Shown one piece after another: positions 50,515-60,948 of a stretch of 64,000 bases of DNA (its first letter is position 1; the number at the start of each line of letters is the position of its first letter). Location: positions 35,848,011 to 35,912,010 of the forward strand of contig JACMZG010001913.1 of the NCBI GenBank assembly GCA_018340805.1, in the 5' to 3' direction. Position numbers and translations under genes: made by a program. This stretch comes from Microvelia longipes. Its lineage: Eukaryota > Arthropoda > Insecta > Hemiptera > Veliidae. A model generated the notes under the pieces. The model saw only the letters and a program-made list of their open reading frames with translations, did no database searches and was not told the DNA's origin.

Positions 50515-50875
50515 CGTAGTAGGAGGTGGAATGGAGAGTGACGCGTAGGAGATGGTGTGGAGGGTGACGAATGGGAGGTGGAGTGGAGTGTGACGAGTAG
50601 GAGGTGGAGTGGAGTGTGACGAGTAGGAGGTGGAATGGAGTGTGGAGTAGGAGGTGGAGTGGAGACGGTAGGAGTGGAGTGGAGTGTGACGAGTAGGAGG
50701 TGGAGTGGAGTGTGACGAGTAGGAGGTGGAGTAGAGAGTGACGCGTTAGAGGTGGAGTGAGGAGTAACGCGTAGGAAGCGTTACTATTACTCTCGCTTCA
50801 CCTAGAGTGGACCTTCTACCACTCCACTCCAGGTGGTGTGGGAAGTGATACGTAGGAGGTGAAGTAAAGAGCGTG
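50515..50875 (+). repeat. 27-bp GTGACGAGTAGGAGGTGGAGT minisatellite
   Basis: About 10 units of 'gtgtgacgagtaggaggtgg' with point changes (acgcg for acgag). The last part (50790-50830) is inverted ('cctacc', 'ccactccacc'). Confidence 0.85.
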
Positions 50876-52661
50876 AGTGTAAATTTATCCTAACTCAGGA
50901 TAAATCCTGAGTTAGTGCAAAATATTTTAATTGCTATCAAAATACTTTTCCTATATTCTAACCGTAAAAATGAGGTAAAGTAAAAAAACGAAAACACCTT
51001 GTTATGTGGTTGTGTTTGCTATTAGTTAAATTATTTTTAGATAAGTGGATGAATAAACGCCACGTACCAACTGGTACATCAGGTTCGGATCCATTTCAAA
51101 CGAAGAACTTAAAATAGTTTGATGGAAACAAAACACAAAAAGGGTCATAGGCGTTACAAATAGATATCGTTGAATGTAAGCCGAGCCGTAATTCAGCCAA
51201 TGTTGTAAGCTGAATTACGGCTCGGCTCGGATTTTTAGTCAAGTACCACTATACTAATTTTCATGATGCGCAAAGCAGAAAATTAACAAAAATTTCTTTT
51301 GTATAATATTCCATGTTAAATGTTTCTTTTTTATTTTAAAGCTAATTTATGCTATCAAAAAGTCATTCTTAAAATGTTTGACTTAAATTGTCTAGATTTA
51401 ATTAAAAATTACTAAAAATTTTACTTTTTAGAAAACAATTTTTTTTTTTAAAAAGTTTTGATTTATTTACCATCAGATGCCAATTTATGTCATCAGAAAA
51501 GGGTGAAAAACGTTTAACAAAGAATAATATTTTATTGAAAAATTAATACTTCTACTTCTTTCGTTCTGTGAAAACTTCTTGAAAAATTGTAATTTTTAAG
51601 AGTAGTTTAATCTTTTTTAAATCTTTATCATAGTAATTCTTCATTTTGAATTTATCTGTTGATTTATTACTTGACTAATAAAATAATAGCTATCTATTAA
51701 ATAATAAACGGCTTATTTATAATTTAATAAATAAGTTTGTTTATTATTTGCAAAATAATAAATTATTTATCAAAAAGTTTTTTATCAAAAATTTTATAAA
51801 AAACTTTTGACAAAAAAAATGAAATTTTAGGTTATTCTTAGTGAGTTTTCTCTACTGGGAAATTCCCATTTGGAAGACATCCTAACGTAGCATGTTATTA
51901 AGGACTTAAACATTTACTTGAGATTTATTTATTTATTTATTAAAGAAAGATAATACATATTTTTACATTATTAGCAAGGTAAAACACTTGTTGAATATGT
52001 TTAATGAACAAGTATCTCAATAAGATAACGGGAATAAAATTTTCTTAACAGTCCAGTGTAGCCAACCATCTACCCGAGAAGTATTTTAATTCACATCTAA
52101 AACAAGATTTCTAACAAAATTTTTATCAGAAAATGACGCTTATATTTAATGATAAAATTTCCTATTATTCCATTGAATTCTTTATTGAAAAGTTAAGTTT
52201 AGGTTATTTCCGACGCAATAGGCTTTAGGTAATTTTACGCCACCTTACTTTACCCTTACTACCTTGACCCTACATTCGTTTTATTTCCAGTTACAATATT
52301 TTATCTGATTCTTGGGGTGTCGTAATTTTTGCTATAGGTTCTCTCATCTCAGGAGACAGAAGCTGTTACAGCCTATACTACGAGTATGCTTAAGGTTACG
52401 GTGGATGGTTAAACTTCGGCACTCGAGGCATTTTTACGTGACGCATCTATAGTACGTGATTTCTGCTCTTTGCTATTATTTTCTCTTTTTCATGTATTTC
52501 CCACATAGAAAAACTACTCACACTGATGACCTTTTGGACATTTTTTATTATTTTATTCACATTTTCTCTGAAAATTTCTTAAATAAATTCAAACAAATAA
52601 ATTCTGGAATTTTCATTATTTACATGTTAATATGATTAGTTTTTTTTAATTACGTCATCTA

Positions 52662-52695
52662 AATATATATATATTATATATATTATATAATATTA

Positions 52696-52757
<62 letters not shown>

Positions 52758-52772
52758 TTATTTATATTTGCG
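52662..52772. repeat. (AT)n microsatellite
   Basis: Interrupted TATATTA then pure (AT)n, ending in ATTT repeats. The stretch 50880-52660 to its left is AT-rich with no recognisable gene or repeat. Confidence 0.9.
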
Positions 52773-53227
52773 TGTGTCTATACCAGAGACTATAGATACT
52801 TAAACAGTAAGACTGTCGACTCAATGGTGGAAAAATTTGGATTCCTGTCGACACTAGCGCGGTGAGGGACCTACCTTTCAATTGAGTGGGCGTGTCTTGA
52901 TTTCCCGCTTTTTGCCTGCAGTCAGTTTGAAATTTTTATACTTTGTATAGTTATACTTCTCACTAATGAAAGTGGTAGGGTTACCACTATAATCTTACAC
53001 AGAACGCTTCTGATTATTTTTAAGTTTTTCATTCAAGTAATTTATTATTTTAATTGATTCAATCAGGTAATAATGAAATAGTGGCTAAAGTTTACACGTG
53101 GTAAAAGATAGATTTTGGCATTTAATGCAGCCTGTACTTTAATTACATCGGCAAGATGCGAACATGTAATTTAATGTAATTACCTGATAAAATCGACTAA
53201 ATTAATAAATTAATTTAATTTTTTACA

Positions 53228-53735
53228 TTTGCTTGGCTATCTGCCATCAAGCAAGTCATTATTGCTTTTGCCTGAGCATCTTTACGTTTGAAATCTTGGT
53301 ATTGTGAGTCACTAGCTAACGGTGGACTATTATAAATAAAATCAATTAGCCCCTTACTCTCTAAGATGTTGAGCAGTCTGTATTTCCAGCTCACAAAGTC
53401 AGATCCGATCCATCAGCTAATTTTATGTTTTTTAATTCTTCTCTATAATTTTCTATGAAATCTCTATTGAATGTCATAGATATTGTAGCTGCACTATCAA
53501 CAATCCAACTATGGCTTGTTGTTTTTGAAAGAGATGTATTAATAGTTCAAGCGGCTTCACAATAGTTTGCTTTGATTGAAGAATTTTGTTTATATCTCTT
53601 ATTGTTTTTCTTAAACCAACAATTATAAGATTTATAATTGTTTTTTTTGCAAAACGTGCATGGTGGAAAATTCCCATAATTTTTGTTGTTTTTATTTCTA
53701 GGATTTCCATGATATACTTTGAAAGCATTATTTTC
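53228..53735 (-). pseudogene. Ty1/copia gag-protease relic, internally rearranged
   Basis: On the minus strand, 5' to 3': a knuckle CTFCKKNNYKSYNC (C-x2-C-x4-Y-x4-C; the usual His is Tyr), then after a stop SWIVDSAATISMTF, the copia-type protease site (DSxA in place of DSGA/DTGA). Then, 3' of these and in another frame, SDFVSWKYRLLNILESKG and AQAKAIMTCLMADS, which belong to the N-terminal part of copia gag. So the gag start lies downstream of the protease: the piece is scrambled. Stops at EAA* and after DLTL. No integrase or RT was seen. Confidence 0.75.
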
Positions 53736-53759
53736 ATTTGGTTTTTCTTCTTGCCTTGA

Positions 53760-54175
53760 ATTACTGGTTTATATATAAGAGCCCAGGGGTGTTTTGTTAA
53801 TAAAAAGTGTAATGGCTGGAACTGGTCTCAATTTATCGTAAATACCTTCCTGAACAAGGATCTGCAATTCTGCAGACTCGTATCGGATGGGTGTCCCAGA
53901 CAGAACGCACTTTACAGGTCAAATTTACCACCCAAGTTAACAAACAATGTAATGGCTGGAACCGGTCTCAATTTATCGTAAATACCTTCCTGAACAAGGA
54001 TCTGCAATTCTGCCGACTCGTATCGGATGGGTGTCCCAGGCAGAACCTTTGACCCCTAAAGTGCGATTTGCAGATCCTTTTTCAGGAAGGTATTTACGTA
54101 AAATTGAGACCGGTTCCAGCCATTACACTTTTTATTAACAAAACGCCCCTGGGCTCTTATATATAAACCAGTAAT
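53760..54175. mobile_element. 416-bp fold-back element, 'ATTACTGGTTTATATATAAG' ends
   Basis: At least 60 bp of terminal inverted repeat ('gagcccaggggtgttttgtt' with 'aacaaaacgcccctgggctc'). Inside, a block of about 125 bp ('aatggctggaactggtctca'...'tgtcccagacagaac') is directly duplicated at 53812 and 53948, and an inverted partial copy follows. It inserted in or beside the copia relic. Confidence 0.87.
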
Positions 54176-54199
54176 ATGACGAACTGATATAGTACAACA

Positions 54200-54295
54200 A
54201 CATGCGGCCGTGATGCAGCCACAGGGAGGGGTGGGGGCCGCTTTCCGGCCCCCAGCGCCGACGCCACGGATCGGCTATGACAGCCTCTTGTTTTA
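54200..54295 (+). other. short GC-rich island
   Basis: About 95 bp that is conspicuously GC-rich in a very AT-rich window. It includes a hairpin 'gggggccg', ctttc, 'cggccccc' at about 54232-54254 and CpG-containing words such as gcggccg and gcgccgacgcc. No ORF or known repeat; immediately right of the fold-back element. Confidence 0.6.
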
Positions 54296-54929
54296 AAAAC
54301 CTGTTGGAAAAGCTAAGTTCGACATTTTTTCTCTATTTTCTTAAACGTTAATGGGGTTCATAACGCGTCTTCCCCTTAATTAAAGATGCTTGACTTAATA
54401 GCACTCTTGTAAGACTGAGGTTCGAATATTCCTTATTAGGTTACTGTTTTCTTTTTTACTTAACTTCATTGTTAAACAATGAGGTACTTTGTTCCTTTTA
54501 ATCCAATAATGCATTGTTGAGAAGAAATCCAAGAAAAGCTTTTTACTTTTCTTTTCGCTTAAAACATTTTTCTAACTTTTGTGAAACATGTATGTGGTAG
54601 TTTGTTATTTAGTAATGTGTCTTGTTTTTATTTCACTTTTTTTTATTTGACTTACTTTCTCTGAGTGCCTAGTTTTATTTACATCATGTTTTCTAGCCAA
54701 CAGGTTTTACACTAGCTTGAGTAATGCATTCTCTTATAAGAGAAATAAAAAAATAAAAAAAGCTGTTATTGCACTTTTTAATTTATAGACCTGAAGGCTT
54801 TACTTAAAGTTTCAACTTCAGGATTTTCAATGGAACAAAAACTTTTAGTCGAAATATTAATACAAATTGAATTATAAACTACAGGGTAAATCTTTTTCGA
54901 TACGATAAATACACGGAGAAACCTTGCCG

Positions 54930-57010
54930 TGTTTCTCCTCTCCTGAACTTAATGGACCTATTGGTAATTTAGTGTGGATCTATCCCCATTCAAGTTCTCT
55001 AGACTTCTTACAATAAATATAAATACTTTTCCTATTTCTCCTAAACTTTTAGTGGACTTCTTCTTATGATAGTGGGGATCTATTTTTACTCAAATACTCT
55101 AGACTTTTTATTGCACGATAAATATAAATATTTTTCCTATTCCTCCTAAACTTTTAGTGGACCTCTTGGTAGGATAGTGGAGATCTATTTTTACTCAAAT
55201 ACTCTAGACTTTTTATTGCACGATAAATATAAATATTTTTCCTATTTCTCCTAAACTTTTAGTGGACTTCTTCTTATGATAGTGGGGATCTATTTTTACT
55301 CAAATACTCTAGACTTTTTACTGCACGATAAATATAAATACTTTTCCTATTTCTCCTAAACTTTTAGTGGACCTCTTGGTAGGATAGTGGAGATCTATTT
55401 TTACTCAAATACTCTAGACTTTTTATTGCACGATAAATATAAATACTTTTTCTATTTCTCCTAAACTTTTAGTGGACCTCTTGGTAGGATAGTGGAGATC
55501 TATTTTTACTCAAAATCTCTAGACTTTTTATTGCACGATAAATAAAAATACTTTTCCTATTTCTCCTAAACTTTTAGTGGACCTCTTGTTAAGATAGTAG
55601 AGATTTATTTTTACTCAAATACTTAGGACTTTTTATTGCACGATAAATAAAAATACTTTTCCTATTTCTCCTAAACTTTTAGTGGACCTCTTGGTAGGAT
55701 AGTGGAGATCTATTTTTACTCAAATACTCTAGACTTTTTATTGCACGATAAATATAAATACTTTTTCTATTTCTCCTAAACTTTTAGTGGACCTCTTGGT
55801 AGGATAGTGGAGATCTATTTTTACTCAAAATCTCTAGACTTTTTATTGCACGATAAATAAAAATACTTTTCCTATTTCTCCTAAACTTTTAGTGGACCTC
55901 TTGTTAAGATAGTAGAGATTTATTTTTACTCAAATACTTAGGACTTTTTATTGCACGATAATAAAAAATACTTTTCCTATTTCTCCTAAACTTTTAGTGG
56001 ACCTCTTGTAGGATAGTGGAGATCTATTTTTACTCAAATACTCTAGACTTTTTATTGCACGATAAATATAAATACTTTTTCGATTTCTCCTAAACTTTTA
56101 GTGGACCTCTTGGTAGGATAGTGGAGATCTATTTTTACTCAAAATCTTAGACTTTTTATTGCACGATAAATAAAAATACTTTTCCTATTTCTCCTAAACT
56201 TTTAGTGGACCTCTTTAAGATAGTAGAGATTTATTTTACTCAAATACTTAAGACTTTTTATTGCACGATAAATAAAATACTTTTCCTATTTCTCCTAAAC
56301 TTTTAGTGGACCTCTTGTTAAGATAGTAGAGATTTATTTTTACTCAAATACTTAAGACTTTTTATTGCACGATAAATAAAAATACTTTTCCTATTTCTCC
56401 TAAACTTTTAGTGGACCTCTTGTTAAGATAGTAGAGATTTATTTTTACTCAAATACTTAAGACTTTTTATTGCACGATAAATAAAAATACTTTTCCTATT
56501 TCTCCTAAACTTTTAGTGGACCTCTTGGTTAAGATAGTAGAGATTTATTTTTACTCAAATACTTAAGACTTTTTATTGCACGATAAATAAAAATACTTTT
56601 CCTATTTCTCCTAAACTTTTAGTGGACCTCTTGTTAAGATAGTAGAGATTTTATTTTACTCAAATACTTAAGACTTTTTATTGCACGATAAATAAAATAC
56701 TTTTTCCTATCTCCTAAACTTTTAGTGGACCTCTTGTTAAGATAGTAGAGATTTATTTTTACTCAAATACTTAAGACTTTTATTGCACGATAAATAAAAT
56801 ACTTTTCCTATTTCTCCTAAACTTTAGTGGACCTCTTGTTAAGATAGTAGAGATCTATTTTTACTCGAATACTTAAGACTTCTTATTGCGCGATAAACAT
56901 AAATACTTGTCCTATTTCTCTTAAACTTTTAGTGGACCTCTTGTTAAGATAGTGGAGATCTATTTCCCTGTCTCTAGATCTCTTATAATAGAATAAATAA
57001 TCAATTCTTT
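54930..57010. repeat. 105-bp minisatellite, about 19 copies
   Basis: The block 'cgataaatataaatactttt', 'tcctaaacttttagtggacc', 'agatctatttttactcaaat' repeats with starts at 55116, 55221, 55326 and 55431, a constant 105 bp. Left units have 'ggtaggatagtgg', right units 'gttaagatagtag'; the array changes type at about 55900-56200. It ends about 450 bp downstream (in gene direction) of the dpr exon at 57463-57640. Confidence 0.95.
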
Positions 57011-57072
57011 CGTTATTTTACCTAAACCTTCAGTGGTCCACCTCTCAAGCACACCAAACTTTTATTGATATT

Positions 57073-57309
57073 ATGAATATTAATAATAATAATTATGACC
57101 GCTTTAGGGCTTTTTGGCCCTAAAACGGGTATTCGCCCTGCGGGAACCACCTCGGGTGGGTCACATCTATTATGCTCAAAGCAAAGCTAACGTTGGCGAA
57201 ATCTTTCTACATCAACTTCTATTTATAAAAACTGAGAGCATAGCCCGGGCTATGAACCCTGGACTTCCAGTGCCGAAGTCCAGTACTATACGACCACGGC
57301 TACGGAGGC
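57073..57309 (-). mobile_element. tRNA-derived SINE, full-looking minus-strand copy
   Basis: Starts 'gcctccgtagccgtggtcg', has 'cagggttcatagcccgg' as B-box region, 'gctctcagtttttataa', 'ggtggttcccgcagggcg' and ends in 'aattattattattaat'. It inserted between the 105-bp array and the dpr exon. The ORF over it is chance. Confidence 0.82.
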
Positions 57310-57462
57310 AGATAATTAATTTTATGAATATTTTGGCAGATTATGAATATTAATAATTGCCTTCTGTTAAACTTTTGGTGAATCCTCTTATTAATATAGG
57401 AGGAATTTATCACAACTTAAGATCTCTAGACTTCTCATGATACAATAAATAAATATACTTGC

Positions 57463-57640
57463 CTTATTCCACCCCTCGTGACATCGTAATTCAACAGAGA
57501 TGTATTATGAGTCCACATAATGAATTCTGTTGGCTGTGGTACTTTACTGACTATGCATCTAAGCTCCATGGTACTTCCAGAATCGTAGAACTTGTTCGTA
57601 ATCGCTAAGCCTCTTTCGTCCACTATTCGAGTGTGAGGAA
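57463..57640 (-). CDS. dpr: dpr-family Ig protein, exon encoding first half of Ig2
   Basis: Encodes VPHTRIVDERGLAITNKFYD, GSTMELRC, FIMWTHNTS and LLNYDVTRGGI. These are strands A-C' of Ig2 with the B-strand Cys (ELRC) and the C-strand Trp; HNTS is a possible N-glycosylation site. The 'VDERG....KFY..GST' and 'LNYD.TRGG' signatures point to the dpr18/dpr20-type members. The acceptor is gtttgtgtttccag|TT, the TT completing a Val begun by G in the exon at 62610-62832. The exon ends GGA ATA AG, followed by gcaagt, not a gt: a GC donor with otherwise perfect consensus. The next exon supplies the C of AGC (Ser), so the boundary is fixed by phase and by the protein. The intron 3' of it is 22,221 nt (35242-57462). 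Confidence 0.95.
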
Positions 57641-57950
57641 CTGGAAACACAAACATAACAATTTATAGATTGGAAAGTGTATTATAGTCAAGCTTTTACC
57701 AGTAAAATAACATACGTCATTGTGTAATAAATTGATTTACTATCAAGCTAAGTTCATCAAAAATTAATTTTGAATTGGTTCATTTGTTTCTTCTTTTGAA
57801 TGGTTTATATTCTGTGTGTGTGTGTGTGTACGTCACTGTTATCTTAATAGCTTTTTGTTTATGTATGCTAGATAGTTTTAACTTAATATACATATTATGC
57901 ATAAATTTTTCCTCCAGACAGTGTATAATGTAAAGCTTATTGACTAGTTT

Positions 57951-58199
57951 TTAGGGAGTAAAGAAGCACTTTTCACTTGCAAGGGAAAGGTTAGTTTTGG
58001 ATGTACACTCCCTTAGGAGTAAAAAGTAACTTTTTCCCTTGGGAGTAAAAAGTAACTTTCTCCCTTGGGAGTAAAAAGTAACTTTTTCTCCCTTGGGAGT
58101 AAAAAGTAACTTTTTCTCCCTTGGAGTAAAAAGTAACTTTTTCTCCTTGGGAGTAAAAGTAACTTTTCTCCCTTGGGAATAAAAAGGAAATTCGCTAAA
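57951..58199 (+). repeat. about 28-bp 'ttgggagtaaaaagtaactt' minisatellite ending in a 'ttcgctaaa' element end
   Basis: Seven units of 'gggagtaaaaagtaactttttctccc' with small indels. The right edge is 'aaggaaattcgctaaa', the reverse TTTAGCGAATTTCC end. The Lys-rich ORF through it (minus) is a repeat artefact. Confidence 0.85.
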
Positions 58200-58626
58200 G
58201 GTGTTTCCTATTGTTCGAATTAGAGCCAACTATATCCATATTTTTGGAGCATGGTATTCTGTAAATCAATTTTTGTTACACTTTCCTGGGGGCTCCACCC
58301 TCAAAATGTATGAAGTTCGAAAATTAATCTTTAGGTCTAATTGTAATATCCGAGAAATATTGTGTTTATGACGGTTATAATGACACAGAAACAATTGTGA
58401 AAATTCATAAAACGTGTACGAATGTATTTGCTATTAGAGGACGGACAAAGCGAATCCAAAAACGTGTTGCAGTTTAAATTTAATGATTTTTATGCTCTGA
58501 ATACGAGCGAAGCGAGTCCAAAGTAGTGAGGTTGAGCGTAGCGATTTATTGTTGGTGCATATAAAATGCCCCACCCGGTATATCAATAGAAAAGTCATTT
58601 TACTCAGAAAATGTGTTTGAAATTTG

Positions 58627-58855
58627 ACACAATATAATAATGCGAGAGACACCTAGGAAATGTAACAAGAAAAATACAATGCTACATCTGGGAACTGTTA
58701 CATCTTTCGACATTCGTCATCATTGATGGCTCGACATAATGTTATGCCCACTCTGTTACGTCTAACTCATCAGGGTGCCGACAGAGCCTGAACTGTCTAG
58801 AGTCTGAACACGATATAATCTCTCGCACAATTATATTGTGTCAACGTTTCATGTT
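58627..58855. mobile_element. hammerhead MITE, decayed copy
   Basis: Ends 'atgcgagagacacctaggaaatg' and 'tctctcgcacaattatattg' are inverted. The interior has 'catctgggaactgtt', 'gctcgacataatg' and a broken ribozyme motif (58751-58786). Confidence 0.8.
58751..58786 (-). ncRNA. hammerhead-like motif, copy 4, broken
   Basis: CTCTGTC, GGCACC, CTGATGA and the stem II hairpin are present on the minus strand, but a 5-base deletion has removed CGAAA before CAGAG. This copy cannot cleave; it shows what the intact copies retain. Confidence 0.6.
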
Positions 58856-59869
58856 TTGCAAACCTCGGTAGTATCAAATGATATATGTTTGGAATTTGTT
58901 CAAGGTTTATGGATATCCGAAATTCAAACTTTATCAAGTTTAGTGATTAAACTTTACCTTTAAAAGCGTTTTAGCTAATTTTCGTAGGATTTTATTTATC
59001 TTATAAGAATCATTAAAAAAACCGGAACAATCATTACTTTTAAGCATTCTTTTGTAATTTCAAATTAAAGAAGCTTTTAAGGAATTAAAATTACCTCTCG
59101 GACAAAACGGCAACATCCTTGAGGCAGAAAATCATAAAAAGTTAACAATCAGTTTTTTCAGAATAATTTTAGAAAATAAAACTTAAGCAATCTTTTGGAT
59201 TATCTTATTAATCTATTGGATTGGATACTTAAAATTGTTTTTTTCGCTTTTATTTGAGGCTGTAGGTATCACCTATCGGTTATATTTTGAAACATAAAAA
59301 AAGTAATCTCAACACTTTTGAATTTAATACGTTTAAAAATGGGTTACAAATAGGGTTTTTAATGGGGTTACGCAGAGCCCCTGAGAGCCTCGAAAGATGC
59401 TTCACGTTTCAGATTGTATTGAGAAAGGCTATGCTCCCTTTAGTAATACATATATCTCTTTGGTTGTCAAACACATAATAAAACACGTAATATATCAATC
59501 TACAGTAACAAATTTAAATTGGTTCTGTCTAGTCAATCTTTTTCAAATAATAATTATTGTCTGTTAGTTATATATAACTAACAAAAACATCCAGTCAAAT
59601 AACTCCCACTCTTTCATTTAATTTAAAGGTTTAATTGCTTTTTCTACTTGCGCTATTAACTTTTTTTTGTTTCTTAGCATTTGGAAATTATGCAAAACTA
59701 GAAAATAATTGCAGTTTTACTGTAGTGTTAAACTTTTTAGTTTGAGCGAATTTCCTTTGAAAAAAATCAGTAATGGAATAGGCAGCATGTCATGAGACAA
59801 ACCTCAGATGTGTCCAAAACCATTTAATAGGTCCATATTCACAATAAATAGTTATCGCGAAAATGTAAA

Positions 59870-60260
59870 CTAATGCTAATAATGAGATGAAAATTGGCAC
59901 ATATGTGAGTCTTACACATGGCTACATAAGTGCTAAATCATAAGTTTATCCACGTTTTATGATTTTTTAAAATTTTTGCTAAGTTATTAAAATAATAAAA
60001 TGACGTCATAAAAATATTACAAACAAAATATTAAATAGCACAACTACACCTATAGACTGTTTTTTGTACCAAGGTTCAACTCTCTTGCATTAATACACTA
60101 AGAGCTACAATGATAACACACACACATACAGACAGACAACTTTGTAAATACCACTCAGGAGGTCTTAGAAACACCTGAAATGGGTGATTTCGGTGACATC
60201 ACGGTTTTATTTTTTTTTTGAAGCACAATAATATCCTTTTATACCTACGGTATACCTAAA
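59870..60260 (+). repeat. dispersed repeat, plus-strand copy with (CA)n
   Basis: 'agcacaactacacctataga', 'caactctcttgcat', 'acacacacacatacagacag', 'ccactcaggaggt' and 'ggtgacatc' match 21790-22030. No ORF. Confidence 0.6.
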
Positions 60261-60485
60261 TGTGGAAAAGTAAAAAAGTTTAATAAACTTTGCAAAGTAA
60301 AAGTGGAGAAAATTACATTTGGCGACTTCATATTCTTCCTCTTGTTCTTATTTCCTGCACTTTTTGTTGACGTAACTACAGCTTTAAATACTGTACAAAT
60401 TTTGACGTTATTATGACGACGTTTTAAATTTGTCTGATGCCCGTGTGCATTCCTACCTGATAAAACCTCAAATTAGACATTCCTA

Positions 60486-60699
60486 TAATAATATCAACAC
60501 CAACAACGTCTTTCCACTAAATTTAAACTTTATTTGCAGAGCCGGCTTTCGGCAATAATGCCATCTACAGTGCCTAATCAAGCAATAACAAGACTTACAG
60601 TGGTTTTTTAGGCACTGTAGATGGCATTATTGCCAAAAGCCGGCTCTGCAAATAAAGTTTAAATTTAGTGGAAAGACGTTGTTGGTGTTGATATTATTG
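60486..60699. mobile_element. 214-bp fold-back with hammerhead-like motif in each arm
   Basis: Near-perfect arms of about 90 nt ('aataatatcaacaccaacaa'...'ctacagtgcct' and the mirror image) around a loop of about 35 nt. The motif (60611-60650 plus; 60535-60574 minus) has CTG-TA-GATGGCA, a GGCA/TGCC stem, GAAA (AAAA in the right arm) and GCCGGCTC. The CTGATGA box is altered, so activity is doubtful. Confidence 0.85.
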
Positions 60700-60845
60700 A
60701 AGAAAATTCCACTGCGCTTACTGAAGTTAAGACATTCCTATGTTTAACTTCGATGAAAAACTATGCTAGCATACGGTATATTTATATACATTGACTCACA
60801 TTCAGCCTTTACTGTTGAATACATTTTAGGGTTCGTGGACATTTA

Positions 60846-60948
60846 GGCCCGTATTCAAAGACATCTTCCTAACATTTTCCTAACATTCTTCTTGTTCCTT
60901 AAGGAGAATATTAGGAAAATGTTAGGAGGATGTCTTTGAATACGGGCC
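60846..60948. mobile_element. 103-bp PIF/Harbinger-like MITE with TTA target duplication
   Basis: GGCCCGTATTCAAAGACATC at the left is mirrored exactly at the right, and the arms continue through 'ttcctaacattttcctaa'. TTA flanks both ends (60843-60845, 60949-60951). A TWA duplication with GGCCC ends fits PIF/Harbinger. It is almost all arm, so the RNA would be one hairpin. Confidence 0.9.

Noticed and set aside
57951..58229. Lys-rich 92-codon ORF (FTPKEKKLL repeats)
   Set aside because: Translation of the 28-bp minisatellite.
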